From DATNPX01 sp036702975 (GTDB lineage Bacteria; Cyanobacteriota; Vampirovibrionia; Obscuribacterales; Obscuribacteraceae), in assembly GCA_036702975.1 (NCBI GenBank), contig DATNPX010000059.1, forward strand, positions 124,001 to 188,000: a stretch of DNA of 64,000 nt, written 5' to 3'. The notes under the pieces are model-generated. The model did no database searches. It saw only the letters and a program-made list of their open reading frames with translations, and was not told the DNA's origin. Shown in pieces: positions 16,203 to 24,869 of the stretch. Made by a program: the position numbers and the translations under genes. Every line of letters starts with the position of its first letter. Within the stretch, counting starts at the first letter, position 1.

Positions 16203-17825
16203 TTAGACCATCAACGCATGCGAGATAATCCCCCACCACATAAGCACTGTGAAAAACAAAAATCTCCATTCCCCAGCGCCAAAGTCACTTGATGGTCTGA
16301 CCTTCGCATCTTCAACCGACGCAAAGAAACAATTCAACCACGATTGAACAATGGGGAAAGCAATTGCGGCCGGTAGTGCACCAAGAAGTTGATTCGGGTT
16401 ATGGCTCCCACTCCCGATGCAAACAAGGAATATCCCTAGAGCGATGATAAGCGTAACAAGGTGTGTTGCCATCACTGGATGTTGATAGACAAAAGATTTC
16501 TGATTTGGATTCAACCGTGCAGCAATGTTGACTATGATCCAAATGGTAAGCGGGAAAAGCGCAACCCGCACTGCCGGATGCAGTCTATTCAAAAATTGAA
16601 ACTCTCTGCATGACGAGAATTTTCCGGTGTTGAGACTTTCGGCACTCTTTAAGTCTTTCCAGACTTTCACATACCAATAAAACTGATAGATACCTAAGCT
16701 CATGAAGCTGAGAATAAGAACCTGCCATGCAGGTTTCTGTAATACCATTGTGCCCGGCAAGGTTTTCGCAGTGGAAATCTCGGAGCCATGAGTTTCATGA
16801 GGTGTCTCACTTTCAATTATCGGGTTTACGGCAAATGAAGTTTCTTGGCTGCTCTTGATGATGGTGACTGATTCTGATTCATGATTCAAGAGCTCTGTTT
16901 CTGAGCTTGCCCCCGCAGTTCCGGCTTCGGCCTTCGTTAGATTGTCCGACAGGGAGGTGTTGTCCAAAGACTTAGTTGAAGCTGTCTCAGGTTTCAAGAT
17001 TGAAACACTTTCTACGAATGCTAGATTCGGAAATACTTTTACATTTTGCGAAATCAAACCTTGTGATTGCCTGGGATCCGCAAGAAACGGGGTAGTCCTG
17101 ATGTCATTCGAATAGAAATCGTTTATGCGCTGAATTTGTAATGCATGAACTTCAGACAAAGTTAGTGCGGAATCATACCCCTCATCGCCTGTCTTCAAAA
17201 CAGTCAAAAAACTATCTGTAAACATTGTTCGAAGATGTCCGGTTGGACTCTGAGCAGGTTCTTCCTTCGAGGAGGCTGCGAGGAGCGCAGTTCCTCGATT
17301 TGGAACTGCTTTAAGATTAGCTTTGAACCTCTGTTCTATTACATCCGCTACCGGTCCTTGTAGTGCTGCTGCGGCAGCAGCGGAAAAGCATGCGTCAAGA
17401 AAATAGAAGCAGCGCATCGACGCGGTATGTCGGCCAACCGCATTCACAAAGCTGGAAATAGGCAGTGCGGTTAGTTCTGCTGCTGCCTCATACGAGCTTC
17501 GCAGCATTAACCTGTACTCTTGATTGACGTAGCATCCATGACCAATGTAATAGACAAAGAGATCTGTCGCTGGCTCGAGAGGATTGTCTTCCTTATATTG
17601 CTTCAAATATCGATCAATTTCTTCGAGCTGTTCTTCTGCTTTCAGAGGGCTTCGAAAGAGATCCAGAAGGTTATTGGCTCCCAGCCCAAAGACCGTTGTG
17701 AAGTATGTTTTGACAGCTTGGTGCGAATGTCTGAAAGCAGAATTATTCAGCGCAGTGTCTCTGAACTCGTCAGACCCCAAAAGAAACATTACCGTACTTG
17801 CGGGAGAGACAACTTTTTCTGGCAT
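16203..17825 (-). CDS. Caspase-like (C14) peptidase fused to a DUF4234-type membrane domain
   Basis: A 540-residue protein. Residues 10-260 form the caspase fold. The catalytic His is H96 in YYIGHGC and the catalytic Cys is C146 in FLDACFSA, both with canonical surroundings. A disordered Ser/Thr/Glu-rich linker (about 270-365) joins it to a membrane domain of four to five helices. The first helix, LSFMSLGIYQFYWYVKVWKDL, matches the DUF4234 signature. Metacaspase-like proteases in bacteria act in programmed cell death and in defence systems. The active protease is therefore tethered to the membrane, most simply on the cytoplasmic face. Divergent from the zincin operon across 304 bp. Confidence 0.85.
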   Translation of the reverse strand: MPEKVVSPASTVMFLLGSDEFRDTALNNSAFRHSHQAVKTYFTTVFGLGANNLLDLFRSPLKAEEQLEEIDRYLKQYKEDNPLEPATDLFVYYIGHGCYVNQEYRLMLRSSYEAAAELTALPISSFVNAVGRHTASMRCFYFLDACFSAAAAAALQGPVADVIEQRFKANLKAVPNRGTALLAASSKEEPAQSPTGHLRTMFTDSFLTVLKTGDEGYDSALTLSEVHALQIQRINDFYSNDIRTTPFLADPRQSQGLISQNVKVFPNLAFVESVSILKPETASTKSLDNTSLSDNLTKAEAGTAGASSETELLNHESESVTIIKSSQETSFAVNPIIESETPHETHGSEISTAKTLPGTMVLQKPAWQVLILSFMSLGIYQFYWYVKVWKDLKSAESLNTGKFSSCREFQFLNRLHPAVRVALFPLTIWIIVNIAARLNPNQKSFVYQHPVMATHLVTLIIALGIFLVCIGSGSHNPNQLLGALPAAIAFPIVQSWLNCFFASVEDAKVRPSSDFGAGEWRFLFFTVLMWWGIISHALMV

Positions 17826-18129
17826 ATAACTCTCTCAAATCATGGCGGGTTTGTTGATGCCTGCGTGCAGATGTTTTTGTATTCTGGACAACCGTTCGTA
17901 CTGGGAATATGTAGTCTTGAGCTCTCGCCTAGCGCGCCACAGAATGTCACTATACTATGGAGAGATCATCTTTAAACCACATCACAGATCCACCTGACAC
18001 TGCGCAACCAGCGCAAAACTCAAGTTGACTCCATTTTATTCCCATTTTCCGTGCCTCACTGATAAATTCACGTCCGGGTTTCAATTTTGTATGCGTCGCC
18101 GCCCAACCCAAGACAGGAGCTGACAAGGA
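17826..18129. other. Divergent promoter region of the protease island
   Basis: The 304 bp between the caspase-like and zincin genes must carry both promoters. A 101-codon frame on the minus strand reaches in here but largely antisenses the zincin gene. I see no long palindrome. Confidence 0.45.
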
Positions 18130-20496
18130 ATGAATGAAACCGAAAAGCCAGTTGTCAACGATATTCTGCCTGTCTATGTCCGCGACAAAGGTGGTCCGGT
18201 TCAACAAGCAACTATAAAATCCATTGAGGACGGACTCAAAAAGGTGCAAAGCCAATATCCCAAATTCATCACCTACCTCCAGAACGAAAAAGCTTATGTC
18301 AATGCTTATAAATTAGACCCAGACAACAATTCTTACGAAATGGGAGAGACAACAAATACCCAGATAATGGGCAGAGAGGGTCCACTTGAGTTGCACTCCA
18401 TCACAATTTTTGAAAATTACTCAAGTATCAATGGACCTAAGCCAAATGACGACGTCTCAGGCACGGTTCTCCACGAGCTGGGACATATGCTCGATTCAGT
18501 ATTGGAGGCAAGCAACGCCCCAGGTCTTGTATATAGCCAAAGCGTTGAATTTGAGACAGCCTTGAAGAGAGATTTGGAGCAAGTCCAGGCAAAAGATCCT
18601 GATTTGTACAAGATCCTGAATCAAAACTTTGGACCGTCGACTGCCGGAAGATCGGAATTGGTTGCCAACCTTTTTGCGGCACATTTTGGACGAAAACCGG
18701 TGAATATGCTCACGGAAAATGTAGTACCGGCAAAGCTAATAAACTCGTTTCCGAATGTGCTGCAGAAGATGAATGAGATGTCGCAGCGGAAGATGGGAAT
18801 CTACATCTTCCCGGAGGCTACAAAGAATGCGACCGCAGCGAACACTAAAGCGCAAGCGGCTCAGAATTCCAATAGTTTCTTCGAAAATATCCTGAACCAA
18901 GCTACGGGACAATCTGCGACAGAGCAAAGTGGTATAACACCAGTGCAAAGTGATTCTGAGCTCGTTCTGCAACCAACAGATCACCGCAGCTCCCCTTGGA
19001 CTACCACGACAAGCAGCGAAACCAATCAAAGCGTTCAGGCTAAAACTGCATCTATAGAAGCAGGTGGAGATGCTCAAGATGCTCTATCAGAGAATGACCA
19101 AAAACATGCCGCGACACAAGGCGCCAGCGTATCTGATGCATCGAGCTCAAATCATGATGCTATTGCCTCTGTAAGCTCCTGGCTCAAATCCTGGCAGGCC
19201 ACTGACACCGATCTCAATCCACAGGGTCCGAACCAGGAGGATCAACAGCAAGAGAGCAAACCGCAGGAGGACCAGCCACAAGAGAACCAAGAGCAAGAAA
19301 ACAAACCACAGGAGAACCAGCAGCAAGAGAACCAAGAGCAAGAAAATAAACCACAGGAGAACCAGCAGCAAGAGAACCAACAGCAAGAGAACCAACAGCA
19401 AGAGAACCAACAGCAAGAGAACCAACAGCAAGAGAACCAACAGCAAGAGGACCAGGACTCGGAGCGACAAACAACACACGACGCTAGTACATCTGATGCA
19501 TCGAGTTCAAATCATGAAGCTGTTGCTTCTGTAAATTCGTGGCTGAAATCCTGGCAGTCCGATACCACCAGCCCCAATCCACAGAATCCGAATCAAGCGC
19601 TAGAAGAGCAACCACAGGACCAACAACCGAATCAGCAGGAGACGCAGCACGAGGAGCAGTCCACGCAACAGCAACAACAGTCGCCGTGGCAACAACCTCC
19701 GGCATCAAATGATTCCGGCGCCCAAAATTTCTCCGATATGCCAGGAACTGACCAACAAACAAGCACTCTCACAAATGTCTTTGGGTCAATTGCAAAACCA
19801 TCGCAAGCACCACTAACAGGGTTTTCAGATGAACAAGGAAATACTCTAGGCGAAAATCCCAGGCAGCAATCGGGCTCCAGCAGCGACAGCGTCCTTCAAT
19901 TCCAACAATTGCAAAATGATTCAAACGCAACGCAAATTGAAGAACAGAATGAACAAGAAGAGCGGGAGCGAAGAGACCAGCTGGAAGAGGATGCCACTCG
20001 AGCAGCCAATGAAGCGGCTGAACAAAACGCCAGAGAGCAGGCAACCCGGGCGCAATCGCTCGCGGAGGAAGCTCAAGCGCTCGCAACGCAGCCAGGACAA
20101 GCAGATGCCGCACGAGCACTGGCTAGCGAAGCGGCTGCGCTAGCGAACGGAGCTGAACAGCAAGTATCCGATTCTGCTGAAGCAGCGAACGCTGAATCTT
20201 TGGCAGAATCAGCGAAGCAGACAGCTGACCAAGATGAAGATGACAAGCAAGATAATACCAACGATAACAATGACAACAACGATAACAACGACAGTAACGA
20301 TGGTAACGACGCCAGCAACAACGATGGTGATAACACCAGCGATAACACCAATGACAATAGTAATGATGATGACTCGCAGCAAAGCAATACGAGCGATGAT
20401 TCAGAGTCTGATTCAACAGGAGACTCTAATGATCAGTCCTCAGAATCGAGCACAAACGACTCATCGGATGAAAGTACTGAATCCAGCGATGATTGA
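18130..20496 (+). CDS. ATLF-like zincin with long Gln-rich and acidic low-complexity tail
   Basis: A 788-residue protein without a signal peptide. Residues 1-230 hold the metallopeptidase-like domain: HELGH at 115-119 and SELVAN (E176) as likely third zinc ligand, as in anthrax-lethal-factor-like domains. From about 235 it is disordered: a Gln/Glu/Asn tract with pentapeptide units (QQQEN, QPQEN), two copies of a motif ending SWLKSWQ, an Ala/Glu-rich helical stretch (about 600-690), and a final Asp/Asn/Ser tail. GGAG lies ten bases before the ATG. It heads a run of four rightward genes with short gaps. Conflict-system proteins often carry such tails; a scaffold or condensate role is inference. 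Confidence 0.75.
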   Translation: MNETEKPVVNDILPVYVRDKGGPVQQATIKSIEDGLKKVQSQYPKFITYLQNEKAYVNAYKLDPDNNSYEMGETTNTQIMGREGPLELHSITIFENYSSINGPKPNDDVSGTVLHELGHMLDSVLEASNAPGLVYSQSVEFETALKRDLEQVQAKDPDLYKILNQNFGPSTAGRSELVANLFAAHFGRKPVNMLTENVVPAKLINSFPNVLQKMNEMSQRKMGIYIFPEATKNATAANTKAQAAQNSNSFFENILNQATGQSATEQSGITPVQSDSELVLQPTDHRSSPWTTTTSSETNQSVQAKTASIEAGGDAQDALSENDQKHAATQGASVSDASSSNHDAIASVSSWLKSWQATDTDLNPQGPNQEDQQQESKPQEDQPQENQEQENKPQENQQQENQEQENKPQENQQQENQQQENQQQENQQQENQQQENQQQEDQDSERQTTHDASTSDASSSNHEAVASVNSWLKSWQSDTTSPNPQNPNQALEEQPQDQQPNQQETQHEEQSTQQQQQSPWQQPPASNDSGAQNFSDMPGTDQQTSTLTNVFGSIAKPSQAPLTGFSDEQGNTLGENPRQQSGSSSDSVLQFQQLQNDSNATQIEEQNEQEERERRDQLEEDATRAANEAAEQNAREQATRAQSLAEEAQALATQPGQADAARALASEAAALANGAEQQVSDSAEAANAESLAESAKQTADQDEDDKQDNTNDNNDNNDNNDSNDGNDASNNDGDNTSDNTNDNSNDDDSQQSNTSDDSESDSTGDSNDQSSESSTNDSSDESTESSDD
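19243..19455 (+). repeat. Coding tandem repeat, 15-bp unit (Gln-Gln-Gln-Glu-Asn)
   Basis: At least a dozen copies of a 15-bp unit, CAGCAAGAGAACCAA or a close variant, encode the Gln-rich tract. The last six copies (about 19366-19455) are nearly identical, indicating recent expansion; the earlier ones carry Lys-Pro variants. Prone to length variation and misassembly. Confidence 0.85.
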
Positions 20497-20513
20497 TTAA
20501 GGAACGTTTTCAA

Positions 20514-21434
20514 ATGAAACAAGCATGCAATGTTGCATTGGCAAGCCTACTTTATATTTTCATGCTCTCTGGATGCACCGATCTAGGAGAGGAGATTACT
20601 GAATTTGACAAATCAGTGGCAAAAACAACAAAGACCATCTCAAGTATTTATTCGAATGTAGACAAGTTTCGGCGAGGCATGGAAATCCAATCAGCTAAAT
20701 ACAATTCATTTGAATCACTAGCATCCGTAGACGCCGAAGGTTCACCGACAAACATCACCACTCGTTACTCGTCAGACTATATAGCCGTTCGTGTTCAGGC
20801 CGTTCAGGCGCTGGCAAAATACGCCGACGAACTGGCAAAGCTACAAGGAAGTGATGTTCCGAAAGAAGTGGCTGATGATGTGAAAGACATTGGCGACAAA
20901 GTAAAAGACATTAGCTCTAACATCGGAAGCCTAGCAGGTAACACAAAGCTGGATGCATCGAAATACGTTGGACCAATTTCCAATCTGGCAGCTGTCTGCA
21001 TGCAAACCTATTTAGAATACAAACAAAAAAAGATGATTCGAGACTCGCTATTGAAGGCACAAGATCCAATTCATCAAATCTGCGATGCTCTATGTGAGGA
21101 CATAGAGAACGTCTACCAAAATGACTACATAAACTCAGTAAACAACTGCCGAGTCAAGGCAATTCGATATTGGAACTCGCATGGAGAAGCCTTGTCACTG
21201 GAGGAAAAAACAATCGTGCTAAACGACCTGCAGAAGTTTTCCGACGAATATTTTGATCTTAAAACCGCAGACCCTTGTCATTCAATAAACTCCATTAAGA
21301 CTGGATTAGACGATCTGGTTGATCAAATCCAAAATCACAAGACTAAAGCCGAACAAGCGACTTTAGCACGCATCAATGCTCAAAAATTCAGCATTACAGC
21401 GGAGCGCTCCTTGCAAATAACAAGTAGACTATAA
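20514..21434 (+). CDS. Lipoprotein with long helical body
   Basis: A 306-residue protein with a lipoprotein signal: charged start, hydrophobic core LASLLYIFML, and lipobox LSGC with Cys at 21. The mature part is almost entirely helical and coiled-coil-like (ELAKLQGSDVPKEVADDVKD..., KVKDISSNIGSLAG), with a hydrophobic stretch near 150-165 and four cysteines in the middle (QICDALCEDIENVY). Family not recognised. The ATG at 20514, with AAGGAA upstream, is better than a TTG at 20493. It starts 17 bp after the zincin gene, so it is cotranscribed with it. It may anchor the system in the envelope. Confidence 0.7.
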   Translation: MKQACNVALASLLYIFMLSGCTDLGEEITEFDKSVAKTTKTISSIYSNVDKFRRGMEIQSAKYNSFESLASVDAEGSPTNITTRYSSDYIAVRVQAVQALAKYADELAKLQGSDVPKEVADDVKDIGDKVKDISSNIGSLAGNTKLDASKYVGPISNLAAVCMQTYLEYKQKKMIRDSLLKAQDPIHQICDALCEDIENVYQNDYINSVNNCRVKAIRYWNSHGEALSLEEKTIVLNDLQKFSDEYFDLKTADPCHSINSIKTGLDDLVDQIQNHKTKAEQATLARINAQKFSITAERSLQITSRL

Positions 21435-21444
21435 GGGGGTTCAA

Positions 21445-21786
21445 ATGGCAGACAATAAAAGCAGCGCTGCACTCCTAGCCATTGCGAAAATCGTCGAGGA
21501 ATTGCAAAACGACTCAACGGATGAACAGTTCAACAAGAAGGCTCAAGACGAGTTTTCCGACATAGCTGATAGACTGCGCAAGAACTGCGATGTTCTGCAA
21601 ACCCAGAGATTTGCTGAAGATACGACACAGTTGAAAGAGGCTTCGGCCAAGGTGAAAGCGGTAGCTGATTACGTCAAGGAAAACAGAGAAAAACTCGACC
21701 AGATCGCTCAAAATTTCAAAGAAGTAGGGAAACTTCTAGAGATTGTCGACGACGCGTTAACAATCGCAGCAGCATTCAAGCCGTAG
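21445..21786 (+). CDS. Small soluble helical protein
   Basis: A 113-residue, highly charged, all-helical protein with no signal peptide, starting ten bases after the lipoprotein stop and preceded by GGGGG. Heptad-like patterns (LRKNCDVLQTQRFAEDTTQL, VADYVKENREKLDQIAQNF) suggest a helical bundle or coiled coil. The C-terminal part (LLEIVDDALTIAAAFKP) is hydrophobic enough for partner or membrane contact. No family recognised. Its place between a lipoprotein and the trypsin-like gene makes an adaptor or inhibitor plausible, but this is inference from context. Confidence 0.6.
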   Translation: MADNKSSAALLAIAKIVEELQNDSTDEQFNKKAQDEFSDIADRLRKNCDVLQTQRFAEDTTQLKEASAKVKAVADYVKENREKLDQIAQNFKEVGKLLEIVDDALTIAAAFKP

Positions 21787-21849
21787 AATGGAACTGCTTA
21801 CGGTTTTGCAAACGACACATGGGCATTCACTTAAATTTTGGAGACTCGC

Positions 21850-23013
21850 ATGGTCGACTACGATTGCAAAATTCAATTCCAATCCGACAACACCAGAGAA
21901 CGTTCAGCACTAAGTGAAAGCCTGCTGAGGCAGTTCCGAGTATGCGTTGAAGATTTAGAAGCTAGTCGATATCGAACGTCCACAACCGATATGAATATCG
22001 GCGACGCCATTCAATTAGCATTACAGGCTGGTGCCATTGCGACAATCGCAAAAACCATCTTGAACTTTCTCAACCGCAATCGTTCGATGTCGATAGAGTT
22101 ATCAGGACCGGACGGTTACAAATGGACGTTGAGTGCTTCAACTGGAACTGATTTGGCGAAGATTGTAAGCGCAATGCAATTCATTAAGGCACAAACTTCT
22201 ATTCAAAAAGCGTCAGCATTACAACGAATAATCAGAGAAGCCAACTCTACAATCGATCCAAGTCACCTGCGCGCAAGGCTTTTTCAGCTGGAGCATCAAG
22301 TCTGCCGAATTGAGACACCTGCGGCACCATTGGGTACTGGATTTCTCATCGGTCCGGACACAGTAATCACTAATCATCACGTAGTCAAAGAAGTGATGGA
22401 CCTGCGAAAAATCTCTCAGCTCTATTGTCGCTTTGACTACAAGGTGAAGGGCGACGGGCTTACAGTCAATCCGGGCACCGAGTACGCAGTACTCGAACTG
22501 ATAGACCACGCAGAACTCAGTCCGGCTGACGAAAGCTGTGACGATGACGTTCTACCCACTGAAAGCCAGCTGGATTATGCGGTGTTGAGACTAGCAACCA
22601 GACTGGGTGAGCAGAATATTGTTCCGGAAGATGATGCCATCGAATCAGCGATAGATCGCAACAGCCTCCAGCGCAAATGGATCTCTCTACCTTTACGAAA
22701 CTTAGACTACCCCAGTGGAAACCTGCTCTCTATAATTCATCATCCGGGGGCAGCCCCGTTGAAACTTGATGCGGATACATCCGCAATTATTGGCCTCAAT
22801 CAAAATGGTACTAGAGTGAGATACACAACTAATACCGAGCATGGTTCCTCCGGTGCACCTTGCTTCAACGCACAGTGGGAGTTAGTGGCATTGCATAACA
22901 GCGGCGACCCTTTATATAGCCCATATTACAAAGCTCGCTACAATCGAGGCATTCCCATTGGAAAAATCACCAGTCGCATCCAAAGTAACTTTCCCGAACT
23001 AGTCAACTACTAG
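21850..23013 (+). CDS. Trypsin-like serine protease with EACC1/EAD-like N-terminus
   Basis: A 387-residue protein. Residues 150-380 are a trypsin-fold protease with an intact triad: H177 in VITNHHVV, D242 in LDYAVLRL and S334 in HGSSGAP. The N-terminal 115 residues (AIQLALQAGAIATIAKTILN followed by SIELSGPDGYKWTL) resemble the effector-associated constant component EACC1. Residues 115-150 (ASALQRIIREAN... ending EHQVCRIE) resemble the end of an effector-associated death-like domain. Such proteases are effectors in conflict systems described for multicellular bacteria. No signal peptide. The ATG at 21850 has GGAG at ideal spacing; a TTG at 21838 is rejected. Fourth gene of the run, after a 63-bp gap. 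Confidence 0.8.
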   Translation: MVDYDCKIQFQSDNTRERSALSESLLRQFRVCVEDLEASRYRTSTTDMNIGDAIQLALQAGAIATIAKTILNFLNRNRSMSIELSGPDGYKWTLSASTGTDLAKIVSAMQFIKAQTSIQKASALQRIIREANSTIDPSHLRARLFQLEHQVCRIETPAAPLGTGFLIGPDTVITNHHVVKEVMDLRKISQLYCRFDYKVKGDGLTVNPGTEYAVLELIDHAELSPADESCDDDVLPTESQLDYAVLRLATRLGEQNIVPEDDAIESAIDRNSLQRKWISLPLRNLDYPSGNLLSIIHHPGAAPLKLDADTSAIIGLNQNGTRVRYTTNTEHGSSGAPCFNAQWELVALHNSGDPLYSPYYKARYNRGIPIGKITSRIQSNFPELVNY

Positions 23014-24436
23014 AGCTCAGTGCCGCAGGCTCCAGATGCTCCGCGTTCGCATGCCTTGAGCTAAGCGCTGCCTGCCACACAGCATTCGCAACCTCCGGCT
23101 TGGCAATATCGCAGTGAGCACCGCTGGGCGGGCCACCATTGCAGATCGCGGCATCCGAACGCAAATTGTAAAACATGCCCGGCCGAAAAAAGTATCTTCC
23201 GGTGACGGGTTTTAGCATCAGATCGCAAATGGGGATGCCCCAACCACGAGCGCCATAAGAACCCAAACCCGCATAGTCAGGATATCCGTACTGCACATCG
23301 AATCGCTCAGGATCAAGAATCGAGACTGCCGCAGGATAAGAGAGTAAAACAGCAGTGTCTTTGTGCGACTGCGTCGTGATGATGGCACCACGTACTCTCG
23401 GTAGTATGTTGTGATAGGCCCCTGCTCCACTCATACCCTGCACCTGTTCGCTAAACGACCAAATGGATAAAGCACCTTGAATAAGGGCCAGCGAATCAAC
23501 TTGCAATTGATCTTCGAGACCGGCCAACATCGCGGAAACAACAATACAGCCAAAACTATGCCCCATCACATGCACTCGAGTTGAACAATTCACAGACTTC
23601 AATATCTTGGTGAGCAGCTTGGCACCACCCACAGTTCCGACAATATGCGCCCTTTGTTTCATCTGGTAAAACGAGAGCATATTGATTACCATTGCCGGAA
23701 CGCTCTCTCTAGACAACTTGCTACCGCAAAGCTCAGCAGCTGCTTTGATTAAGTCGGCGGCAACTGCAATCGCAGTTCGACCGCCTTCTCGAGCCCTACC
23801 GCCGAACTCTTTACGCTTCCTATCAAGTTCATCGATGATTGTAGCTGTAGCCGTCTGAAGTTTTTCTTGCGTCCTTTTGAATTGGCTATTTATGTCAAAC
23901 GCAAAAGACTCTCTGGGATTGGGAGAGACAATGGTGTCTTCGTCCATCAACTCAGCGATGTCGGCAAATGCCTGCCTGGCGTCATCGCTATCGATTATTC
24001 CATCACAACACAATGCTAAAAAATCGTCGTTAGGAACTCTACCAAACGCACTAAGTGCTGTTCCTAGGCTTTCCAGAGCCTTGCGAGGGAAGTCTTCCGT
24101 ACCGATCGGACGACTTGGCCAATGGATACCAATGACAAGAGACTTGTGCGGCAACGGTAGTCCATAGAATGACGCTTGCTTGGAAAGGCTCACACTCATC
24201 GCACGTATCCATTGCGAATATTGCTCTGTGGCGCCAATTGCATCACCTTGCCAACCATGACTTATGACGAACACATCGTCCACGTGCTCAACATCCTTTT
24301 TCAGTGTTTCGCACAACTGCTCGCTCAGAAACGTGCCATCTGCTTCCGGACATTCGTTTCCTTCGCTATCGAAACAGACTATGGAACAATCTGAAACCAC
24401 TTCATCTCGGTCATTTCGCACTTTAATGATCGGCAT
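23003..24436 (-). CDS. Alpha/beta hydrolase-fold protein
   Basis: A 477-residue protein. VHVMGHSFGCIVVSAML near residue 293 is the nucleophile elbow Gly-x-Ser-x-Gly, and VFVISHGWQGDA near residue 57 is the oxyanion-hole strand. Between them is a long helical insertion (about 130-280) that may form a lid. A candidate His is in the C-terminal third. No signal peptide. This resembles lipase/esterase-like effectors rather than a metabolic esterase. Its 3' end overlaps the 3' end of the trypsin-like gene by 11 bp, convergently. That close packing supports a functional link but also allows antisense effects. Confidence 0.72.
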   Translation of the reverse strand: MPIIKVRNDRDEVVSDCSIVCFDSEGNECPEADGTFLSEQLCETLKKDVEHVDDVFVISHGWQGDAIGATEQYSQWIRAMSVSLSKQASFYGLPLPHKSLVIGIHWPSRPIGTEDFPRKALESLGTALSAFGRVPNDDFLALCCDGIIDSDDARQAFADIAELMDEDTIVSPNPRESFAFDINSQFKRTQEKLQTATATIIDELDRKRKEFGGRAREGGRTAIAVAADLIKAAAELCGSKLSRESVPAMVINMLSFYQMKQRAHIVGTVGGAKLLTKILKSVNCSTRVHVMGHSFGCIVVSAMLAGLEDQLQVDSLALIQGALSIWSFSEQVQGMSGAGAYHNILPRVRGAIITTQSHKDTAVLLSYPAAVSILDPERFDVQYGYPDYAGLGSYGARGWGIPICDLMLKPVTGRYFFRPGMFYNLRSDAAICNGGPPSGAHCDIAKPEVANAVWQAALSSRHANAEHLEPAALSSSS

Positions 24437-24632
24437 TGCTTTGTCTCACTAAGATTTCATGGCATTTGCATGGCATTTGGTAGTATGGGATCCGTATTAT
24501 GCTGTACTCATTTTACTAAAACCCGTTCCACAATGTATACAGAAATTGGCTAGCGGAGTCCACACGGGCGCAGTTCCCTGCTGCAGATGGTAATATCGTT
24601 CACCTAATCTAGCCGTCAACCCAGAAATAGCA

Positions 24633-24845
24633 TTGAACCAAGATACACACTACAACGCAGGCGAGATGGGCTGTGGCGAATTAGTCATCGAACTCAGGCG
24701 ATTATTCCGCAACCTGAAGACAGGTCAGGTGATTTGCGTGACGGCAACAGATCCCGGCGCGGTCGAAGATATTCCAGCCTGGTGCCGCATGACTGGACAC
24801 AAGTTAATTGAAGTGACACCGCCGCAATTTCGAATTCAGAAGTAA
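24633..24845 (+). CDS. TusA-family sulfur-carrier-like protein
   Basis: A 70-residue protein with the TusA two-layer pattern: a strand, then the Cys loop and helix GCGELVIELRRLF, then TGQVICVTATDPGAVEDIPAWCRMTGHKLIEV. The key Cys (C14) is kept, but the usual CPxP is CGEL, and the second strand carries DPGAVEDIPAWC with an additional Cys. TusA proteins pass persulfide sulfur from one protein to another. The start is TTG at 24633; an ATG 11 codons later would remove the first strand. First of three genes with gaps of about 25 bp. Confidence 0.8.
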   Translation: MNQDTHYNAGEMGCGELVIELRRLFRNLKTGQVICVTATDPGAVEDIPAWCRMTGHKLIEVTPPQFRIQK

Positions 24846-24869
24846 CCGAAAGCGAACGAGGAGAATCAA

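Noticed and set aside
19243..19455. Possible CRISPR array
   Set aside because: The units are contiguous 15-bp coding repeats with no unique spacers.
19147..20416. Several minus-strand frames of 80-116 codons opposite the Gln-rich tail
   Set aside because: They are Leu/Val- or Ser-rich products of antisense reading through the tandem repeat.
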